Of a DNA stretch of 64,000 nucleotides, positions 58,965 to 64,000 are shown piece after piece. The notes under the pieces were generated by a model that saw only the letters and a program-made list of their open reading frames with translations, had not been told where the DNA came from and searched no databases. Position numbers and translations under genes: made by a program. Source of the stretch: Nocardioides potassii (GTDB lineage: Bacteria; Actinomycetota; Actinomycetes; Propionibacteriales; Nocardioidaceae); assembly GCF_021648885.1 (NCBI RefSeq), contig NZ_JAKJHZ010000003.1, positions 496,001 to 560,000 on the forward strand, read 5' to 3'. Position 1 is the stretch's first letter. Every line of letters starts with the position of its first letter.

Positions 58965-60480
58965 CCGGCTCCACCGCGACCAGCTCGCCCTCGGCCAGCG
59001 GGTCGTAGCGGTTGCCGGGCAGCACCGCCCACGCGAAGACCGATCCGGCCAGGCACATCAGCCCGATCACGAGGCTGCCGCGGGAGAGGCCGTCCATGAA
59101 GGCAACCTCCATCGCGTCGGTCACGCCGGGGACCTGCGCGGCGAGCGCGTCCGTGAACCCGACCGATCCCTGAGCGGACTCGAGGGTCGCCGGGTCGAGC
59201 CGTCCGTCGAGCAGCTCGCCCAGCCGGGCGCCGTACAGCGAGGAGAAGAGCGAGCCGACCACGGCCACGCCGAGGGTGCCGCCGAGCTCGCGAGTGGCGT
59301 CGTTGACCGCGGAGCCGACGCCGGCGCGAGCGGGCGGCAGGACCTGCATGATCGACTCGGTCGCGGGGGTGCTGATCAGCCCGAGGCCCAGGCCCATCAT
59401 CACCATCTGCGGGACGATCACGGCGGCGTAGGACACGTCGACGTCGAGCGTCGAGATCCAGAGGAACGCCGATCCGAGCAGGGCGAGCCCGGTGCCGACG
59501 ACGGCCTTGGTGCCGACGCGGGGGGCGAGCTGGGCGCCGACGATCGAGGCGACCGCGATGGAGATCGCGACGGGCAGGATCCGCACGCCCGTGCCGAGGG
59601 CGGAGTGGTCGCGCAGGAACTGGAAGAACTGCGTGATCAGGAAGATGAAGCCGAACAGGGCGAAGAAGGCGATCGTCACCGCCGCGCACGCCGCGCTGAA
59701 GCGGCGGTCGAGGAAGAGGGTGACGTCGAGCATCGGGTGCTCGGCGGCGCGCTCGATCGCGACGAAGACCAGCGTGAGCACGGCCGCGACGGCGAAGCCG
59801 GTGAGGGTGGTGGCCGAGGCCCACCCGTGCTCGGGCGCCTCGATGATCGTCCAGGTCAGCGAGCCGAGGGCGCCGATGGAGATGGCGAGGCCGAGCAGGT
59901 CGAGCGGGGGTACGGCAGGGTCGCGGGACTCGGGCACGAAGGCGAGGGTCATCGCGATCGCGACGACGCCGACCGGGACGAGTGCCCAGAAGACGCTGTG
60001 CCAGGTGAAGTGCTCGAGCAGGAAGCCGCCGGTGATCGGGCCGAGCGCGACGCCCATCCCGACCGCTGCGCCCCAGATGCCCAGGGCCGCTGCGCGCTCC
60101 CGGCGCTCGGTGAACGCGTTGGCGATCACCGAGAGAGTCGTCGGGAAGATCAGCGCGGCGCTCATCCCCATCACCACGCGCAGCGCGATGAGGGCCTCGA
60201 CGCTGTCGACGAGGGCGGCCGCGCCGCTGGCGAGGGCGAAGGATCCGAGGCCGAGGACGAGGGCGGGGCGCCGGCCGAACCGGTCGCTGAGGCTGCCCAT
60301 CGCCAGCACGAGGGCGGCGAAGGCGAGGTTGTAGCCGTCGACGACCCACAGGAGGTCGCGGGTGCCGGCGTCGAGCTCGCGGGCGAGGCTCGGGAGGGCG
60401 ACGTTCACGATCGTGGTGTCGAGGTTGATGGTCAGCGCGGACAGGCAGACGGTGGTGAGGATGGCGGCTCTACGGTTCAT
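58939..60480 (-). CDS. MFS drug/proton antiporter (DHA2, 14 TM)
   Basis: The 513-residue protein has 14 predicted helices. LTINLDTTIVNVALPSLARE is motif D1 of 14-TM drug exporters, GSLSDRFGRRPALVLGLGSF is motif A, and GIWGAAVGMGVALGPITGGF is motif C of antiporters. It resembles EmrB/QacA-like pumps. A TetR-family gene diverges from it, with two matched dyads between, so expression is probably induced by the pump substrate. The substrate is unknown. Confidence 0.9.
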   Translation of the reverse strand: MNRRAAILTTVCLSALTINLDTTIVNVALPSLARELDAGTRDLLWVVDGYNLAFAALVLAMGSLSDRFGRRPALVLGLGSFALASGAAALVDSVEALIALRVVMGMSAALIFPTTLSVIANAFTERRERAAALGIWGAAVGMGVALGPITGGFLLEHFTWHSVFWALVPVGVVAIAMTLAFVPESRDPAVPPLDLLGLAISIGALGSLTWTIIEAPEHGWASATTLTGFAVAAVLTLVFVAIERAAEHPMLDVTLFLDRRFSAACAAVTIAFFALFGFIFLITQFFQFLRDHSALGTGVRILPVAISIAVASIVGAQLAPRVGTKAVVGTGLALLGSAFLWISTLDVDVSYAAVIVPQMVMMGLGLGLISTPATESIMQVLPPARAGVGSAVNDATRELGGTLGVAVVGSLFSSLYGARLGELLDGRLDPATLESAQGSVGFTDALAAQVPGVTDAMEVAFMDGLSRGSLVIGLMCLAGSVFAWAVLPGNRYDPLAEGELVAVEPVTAATGPA

Positions 60481-60489
60481 GAGGGCTCC

Positions 60490-60510
60490 GATGTTGGCGG
60501 CGGTAACATC
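60490..60510. promoter_or_regulatory. TetR operator 1: GATGTT-N9-AACATC
   Basis: A perfect inverted repeat of 6-bp arms with 9-bp spacing, 10 bp upstream of the MFS start. It lies where it would block MFS expression. Confidence 0.7.
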
Positions 60511-60522
60511 AGGGTGCACCGA

Positions 60523-60543
60523 GATGTGACCGCTGTCAACATC
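60523..60543. promoter_or_regulatory. TetR operator 2: GATGTG-N9-AACATC
   Basis: A second copy of the same dyad with one arm mismatch. Its centre is 33 bp from that of operator 1, about three helical turns, so two dimers could bind the same face. It lies 16 bp before the TetR start, suited to autorepression. Confidence 0.7.
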
Positions 60544-60558
60544 GATTAGGCTGCATGC

Positions 60559-61221
60559 GTGGCGACCACCCCGTACCACCACGGCAACCTGCGCGACGCC
60601 CTCGTCGAGGCGGCCGTCGAGGTGGTGCGCGAGGGAGGGCCGGAGGCGCTGTCCCTGCGCGAGCTGGCCCGGCGTGTCGGGGTCAGCCACGCCGCGGCGT
60701 ACCGCCACTTCGCCGACCGCGAGGCCCTCGTCGACGTCGTCGCCGAGCGGGCCCTCGAGGCGATGGTGGCCCAGGTGCACCGCCGCCTCGACCGCGTCGA
60801 CGAGCCCGACCCGGTGACGACCGCGCGCCGGCGGCTGGTCGAGCTGGGTGCGGGGTACGTCGAGTTCGCCCTCACTGAGACCGGGCTGTTCCGGCTGCTC
60901 TTCACCGCCTATCCCGACCCGCCGGAGGGCAAAGGCGACGGCGACGACGCGGGGGAGGACCCCTACAACCTCCTCAACAGGGCGCTCGACGAGCTCGTCG
61001 CGGTCGGCTTCATCGGTCCCGAGCTCCGCGCCGGCGCCGAGGTGACCTGCTGGTCGGCGGTCCACGGCTTCGCTGTCCTCAACGTCGAGGGCCCACTGCG
61101 CGGGCTGTCGGCCGACGAGCGCGACGCCACGTTGACCGCCCTGCTGCTCGGCATCGACCGCGCCTTCGGTGCCGGCGGCAGCTGGCCACCGCTCGCCCCG
61201 GTCGCGCTCACGACGTCCTGA
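60559..61221 (+). CDS. TetR/AcrR-family regulator
   Basis: The 220-residue protein begins TTPYHHGNLRDALVEAAVEV, then LSLRELARRVGVSHAAAYRH as the HTH helix pair; YHHGNLR is typical of one TetR subgroup with a TetR_C_13/WHG-type ligand domain. The C-terminal part (ETGLFRLLFTA, LRAGAEVTCWSAVHGFAVL) carries the W-x-x-x-H-G helix. It diverges from the MFS pump gene and probably represses both. The GTG start at 60559 is the only one close to the family N-terminus. Confidence 0.9.
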   Translation: MATTPYHHGNLRDALVEAAVEVVREGGPEALSLRELARRVGVSHAAAYRHFADREALVDVVAERALEAMVAQVHRRLDRVDEPDPVTTARRRLVELGAGYVEFALTETGLFRLLFTAYPDPPEGKGDGDDAGEDPYNLLNRALDELVAVGFIGPELRAGAEVTCWSAVHGFAVLNVEGPLRGLSADERDATLTALLLGIDRAFGAGGSWPPLAPVALTTS

Positions 61222-61456
61222 CCCGTCCGCGGGACGGTCGGCGTCGCTCGGCGCGGTCTGCGCGGGCGGTCCGTGCGCGCCTTCGGCCGCACACGTGTCC
61301 GGGACGTGGCCCCTGCGCGGCGCCGTCCGGGGCCACTTCTGGGACACGTGTGACCCCCGGGCCGTGCACTGTCCACAACCTTTACCAAGCCTCTGTTTTC
61401 CGGTGCTCGATGCTGGGTAGCGTCGCGGGTGCAGCATCTCGGGAAGCAGGGCAGGC
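61222..61456. other. Intergenic region with hairpin repeat
   Basis: The 235 bp between tetR and cpaF hold one strong hairpin (61290-61352) and, near 61370-61385, CTGTCCACAACC followed by a short AT-rich stretch (TTTACC) that may belong to the cpaF promoter. No coding frame is convincing. Confidence 0.4.
61290..61352. repeat. 63-bp hairpin, 24-15-24
   Basis: Left arm 61290-61313 begins CACACGTGTCC and ends GTGGCCCC. The reverse complement of the right arm 61329-61352 has the same start and end; 21 of 24 positions pair, with a 15-bp spacer. The arm length equals that of the A and B boxes, but the sequence is different. It lies between two genes read in the same direction, so a terminator for tetR is possible. 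Confidence 0.75.
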
Positions 61457-62737
61457 ATGGAACGTGTGGCACCGGACCGTCCGACGGCAGCGTCGCGCGC
61501 GGACAGTCATCTCGACCTCGTGCACCTGCTCGATGCCCAGGTGCGCGAGCGCGTGCGCCGCGAGGGCGTCGACCCTCAGCGCGAGGCGGTCGTCGTACGC
61601 CGCATCGCGGAGGACGTCGTCCGGGACCACGACGACCTCAGCCTCACCGGTGCGGTCGCGCCCGTGGCCGACGACGGTGCGATGGTCGGCGAGCTCGTTG
61701 CGCGGATCTCCGGCTTCGGGCCGCTGCAGCCGTTCCTCGACGACCCCGAGGTCGAGGAGGTCTGGATCAACTCGCCGGAGCGGGTGTTCATCGCGCGGCG
61801 CGGGCGCCACGAGCTGACCAACCTCCGGCTCGACGCCGCCCAGGTCGACGAGCTCGTCGAGCGGATGCTCAAGTCGAGCGGCCGTCGCCTCGACATCAGC
61901 ACGCCCTTCGTCGACGCGATGCTGCCCGAGGGCCACCGGCTCCACGTCGTGCTCGAGGGGATCACCCGCGGCTTCACCGCCGTCAACATCCGCAAGTTCC
62001 TGCTCCGCGCGCACCGGCTCTCCGACCTCGTCGCCCTCGGCACGCTCACGCCGCAGGCGGCGTCGTTCCTCGAGGCGTCCGTGCGCGCCGGCCTCAACAT
62101 CCTGGTCGCCGGCGGCACCCAGGCCGGCAAGACGACGATGCTCAACTGCCTGGCCGCGTCGGTGCCGGGCGGCGAACGCGTCGTCAGCGCGGAGGAGGTC
62201 TTCGAGCTGCGCTTCAGCCACCCCGACTGGGTGGCCATGCAGACCCGCCAGGCCGGGCTGGAGCAGACGGGGGAGGTCGTGCTCCGCGACCTGGTCAAGG
62301 AGGCGCTGCGCATGCGGCCGAGCCGGATCCTCGTCGGCGAGGTGCGTGCCGCCGAGTGCCTCGACCTGCTGCTCGCGCTCAACTCCGGCCTCCCCGGGAT
62401 GTGCACCCTCCACGCCAACAGCGCCCGCGAGGCGCTGGTCAAGATGTGCACGCTCCCGCTGCTGGCGGGCGACAACATCTCCGCGCGCTTCGTGGTGCCG
62501 ACCGTCGCGACATCGGTCGACCTCGTCGTGCACCTCGGGCTCGGTGCCGACGGCGTACGACGCGTCAACGAGATCGTGTCCGTGCCGGGCCGGGTGGAGG
62601 CCGACGTGATCGAGGTCGAGCCGATCTTCGTGCGCAGCGGTGGCGAGCTGCGGCGTACCGGCGGCGTTCCCGCTCGCGTCGAGCGCTTCGAGCGGGTCGG
62701 CATCGACGTGCACGCCGTGTTGGCGGGTGACCGCTGA
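61457..62737 (+). CDS. CpaF/TadA-type secretion ATPase
   Basis: The 426-residue protein is a type II/IV secretion ATPase. The N-terminal domain ends with GFGPLQPFLDDPEVEEVWIN; the Walker A is GGTQAGKTT at about 219-227 (K225); the Asp box and Walker B lie in RMRPSRILVGEVRAAECLDL, and the His box in MCTLHANSA. It powers assembly of Flp-type pili or related secretion in the cytoplasm. tadB overlaps its stop by one base (TGATG). CpaE-like and SAF genes are at 33099-35040. Confidence 0.88.
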   Translation: MERVAPDRPTAASRADSHLDLVHLLDAQVRERVRREGVDPQREAVVVRRIAEDVVRDHDDLSLTGAVAPVADDGAMVGELVARISGFGPLQPFLDDPEVEEVWINSPERVFIARRGRHELTNLRLDAAQVDELVERMLKSSGRRLDISTPFVDAMLPEGHRLHVVLEGITRGFTAVNIRKFLLRAHRLSDLVALGTLTPQAASFLEASVRAGLNILVAGGTQAGKTTMLNCLAASVPGGERVVSAEEVFELRFSHPDWVAMQTRQAGLEQTGEVVLRDLVKEALRMRPSRILVGEVRAAECLDLLLALNSGLPGMCTLHANSAREALVKMCTLPLLAGDNISARFVVPTVATSVDLVVHLGLGADGVRRVNEIVSVPGRVEADVIEVEPIFVRSGGELRRTGGVPARVERFERVGIDVHAVLAGDR

Positions 62738-63591
62738 TGGGCGCCTTGGTGGGGCTCGGGATCGGCGTCGGGCTGCTGCTCGTCTGGTCGGCCTTTGCCG
62801 TGCCGAGGACGCCGAAGCCGGCCACCCCGACCTCGTCGGGCCTGCGGCGGCTGCTGGGTCGCGCGGGCCTCGGCGACGTCACGCCGGCGAGCGTCCTGTC
62901 GCTCTGCGCGGTGCTGTTCGCGGTCGCGTTCGCGGTGGTCCAGGCGGTCTCGCGCACGGTCCCGGTGGCGTTCGTCTTCGCCGCGATGGCTGCCTACGTG
63001 CCGGTCGCCGTGCTGCGGCAGCGGGCGGCCCGTCGGCTGCGCGAGTTCGCCGAGGTGTGGCCCGAGGCGGTCGACAACCTCGCGAGCGCCGTACGTGCCG
63101 GGCTCTCGCTCCCCGACGCGGTCGCCGCCCTGGGCACCTCGGGTCCCGAGGCGCTGCGTCACGACTTCGCCCAGTTCGCCCTCGACTACCAGGTGACCGG
63201 GCGCTTCGGCGAGTGCCTCGACCGGCTGAAGGACCGCCTCGCGGACCCGGTCGGCGATCGGGTGATCGAGGGACTGCGCCTCGCTCGCGAGGTGGGAGGC
63301 GGAGACCTCGGCCGGCTGCTCCGCAACCTCTCCGGCTTCCTCCGTGACGACGCCCGCACCCGGTCCGAGCTCGAGTCGCGGCAGGCCTGGACCGTCAACG
63401 GCGCCCGCCTGGCGGTCGCCGCACCGTGGATCGTGCTGCTCCTGATGTCGTTCCAGACCACGGCGATCCGCAGCTATGCGTCGCCGGGCGGCGTGCTCGT
63501 GCTGGGCATCGGGTTCGCCGTCTGCGTCCTGGCCTACGCCGCGATGATGCGCATCGGACGGCTGCCGGTCGAGAAGCGGATCTTGTCGTGA
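62737..63591 (+). CDS. TadB-like type II secretion F-domain protein
   Basis: The 284-residue membrane protein has two N-terminal helices, a cytoplasmic T2SSF domain (about 110-225, LREFAEVWPEAVDNLASAVR and GLRLAREVGGGDLGRLLRNL) and two C-terminal helices (LAVAAPWIVLLLMSF and VLVLGIGFAVCVLAYAAMMR). It forms the inner-membrane platform with TadC. The ATG overlaps cpaF by one base; tadC overlaps by 4 bp (GTGA). Confidence 0.85.
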   Translation: MGALVGLGIGVGLLLVWSAFAVPRTPKPATPTSSGLRRLLGRAGLGDVTPASVLSLCAVLFAVAFAVVQAVSRTVPVAFVFAAMAAYVPVAVLRQRAARRLREFAEVWPEAVDNLASAVRAGLSLPDAVAALGTSGPEALRHDFAQFALDYQVTGRFGECLDRLKDRLADPVGDRVIEGLRLAREVGGGDLGRLLRNLSGFLRDDARTRSELESRQAWTVNGARLAVAAPWIVLLLMSFQTTAIRSYASPGGVLVLGIGFAVCVLAYAAMMRIGRLPVEKRILS

Positions 63592-64000
63592 CCGCGGCGA
63601 TGTGGGGAGGGCTGCTCGGCGGTACGGCGGCGATCGGACTGCTGCTCGTCGTCACCAGGATCGTCGTGCTCCGGCGGCCGCAGCTCGCCGTGCGCGTCCT
63701 GCCCTACGTCCGCGACGTGCCCGTGCGCGACCAGCGCCCGGGTCTCCGGCCGGCCTCGTCGTCGCCGACCTCCGCGGCCGCGGGCATCTTCGGCCCGGTG
63801 CTGCGGTCGGCGGCCGACCTCGTGGAGCGGGTGCTCGGCGGCAGCACGTCCGTACGCCGCCGTCTCGAGCGCGCCGGCCTGGATCGCACGGTGCAGGACT
63901 TCCGGATCGAGCAGGTCGTGTGGGGGCTCGTCGGTTTCGCCGCGGCCGCTGCGCTCAGCCTGCTGCGGACTCTCGGTGGCGCCGGCGGCATCGGCTCGAC
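63588..64000 (+). CDS. TadC-like secretion protein, cut by the window edge
   Basis: The GTG at 63588 overlaps the tadB stop. The visible 137 residues hold an N-terminal membrane helix (GGLLGGTAAIGLLLVVTRIV), a linker, a segment SVRRRLERAGLDRTVQDFRI typical of TadC before its second helix, and the start of that helix. The T2SSF domain lies beyond the edge. It is the second platform component of the tad system. Confidence 0.75.
   Translation, partial: MTAAMWGGLLGGTAAIGLLLVVTRIVVLRRPQLAVRVLPYVRDVPVRDQRPGLRPASSSPTSAAAGIFGPVLRSAADLVERVLGGSTSVRRRLERAGLDRTVQDFRIEQVVWGLVGFAAAAALSLLRTLGGAGGIGS

Overview
The window is a chromosomal segment of a high-GC actinobacterium, most likely Nocardioides or a close relative. 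Pointers are mycothiol synthesis (MshB), a translational T-box ahead of ileS, a 55-residue DUF3117-type protein, a very large NAD-glutamate dehydrogenase, Ku/LigD repair and Flp-type secretion genes. Nearly all start sites are ATG or GTG, with many 1-4 bp stop/start overlaps. Gene order partly follows the Mycobacterium tuberculosis Rv1170-Rv1223 stretch: mshB, ferredoxin, dapC, dapD, dapE, LOG protein, DivIVA-like protein, DUF3117, methyltransferase, sigE, anti-sigma factor, htrA. That synteny is recalled, not computed. No rRNA, tRNA, CRISPR array or classical IS was seen.

Layout. 1-9.4 kb: the end of a GH43-like gene, a thioesterase, an uncharacterised gene, a PD-(D/E)XK-like gene flanked by repeats, then mshB, a membrane protein, a VanW protein, a DUF389 protein and a GNAT enzyme. 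9.4-13.7 kb: ferredoxin, dapC, a dehydrogenase, a cell-wall enzyme and dapD. 13.8-22.6 kb: a secreted protein, a DinB protein, a second PD-(D/E)XK-like gene flanked by repeats, T-box plus ileS, and two secreted repeat proteins. 22.7-29.1 kb: dapE, a LOG protein, small membrane genes, an M14 peptidase, an enoyl-CoA hydratase, DUF3117, pepA and a YdhR-like protein. 29.2-32.7 kb: a methyltransferase diverging from sigE, anti-sigma factor and htrA. 32.7-42.5 kb: a small HTH protein, SAF and CpaE-like genes, an RTX protein, a membrane protein/lipoprotein pair, a WS/DGAT acyltransferase and pruA. 42.7-53.2 kb: glutamate dehydrogenase, then a regulator and transporter pair diverging from a malonate-type operon. 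53.3-64 kb: a hydrolase, an 83-bp tandem array, Ku and LigD parts, a response regulator, an MFS pump with its TetR regulator, and cpaF/tadB/tadC running off the edge.

The most unusual content is a system of inverted repeats. Two distantly related genes (3010-4008 and 15235-16266), each with a winged-helix-like N-terminus and a Vsr/DUF559-like nuclease C-terminus, are bracketed on both sides by 24-bp boxes. All boxes share the head GGTAGTCC or a one-base variant, but each gene has its own box subtype. Boxes pair into 65-bp hairpins with exact 24-17-24 geometry, and a gene-free hairpin of the first subtype sits at 26004-26068. Other hairpins of similar size but different sequence lie at 1577, 29114, 54204 (tandem) and 61290. 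This resembles the RAYT/REPIN relationship, but with a nuclease-like protein in place of the Y1 transposase.

A second candidate is the operon at 49168-53244: a MatC-type carrier, a type III CoA-transferase and a fused carboxyltransferase, divergent from a FadR-type regulator. It could be a biotin- and ACP-independent route for malonate use. Smaller regulatory observations include an ECF-type promoter ahead of sigE, twin TetR operators, an SD-occluding hairpin ahead of the RTX gene, and a probable CTG start overlapping a stop codon.
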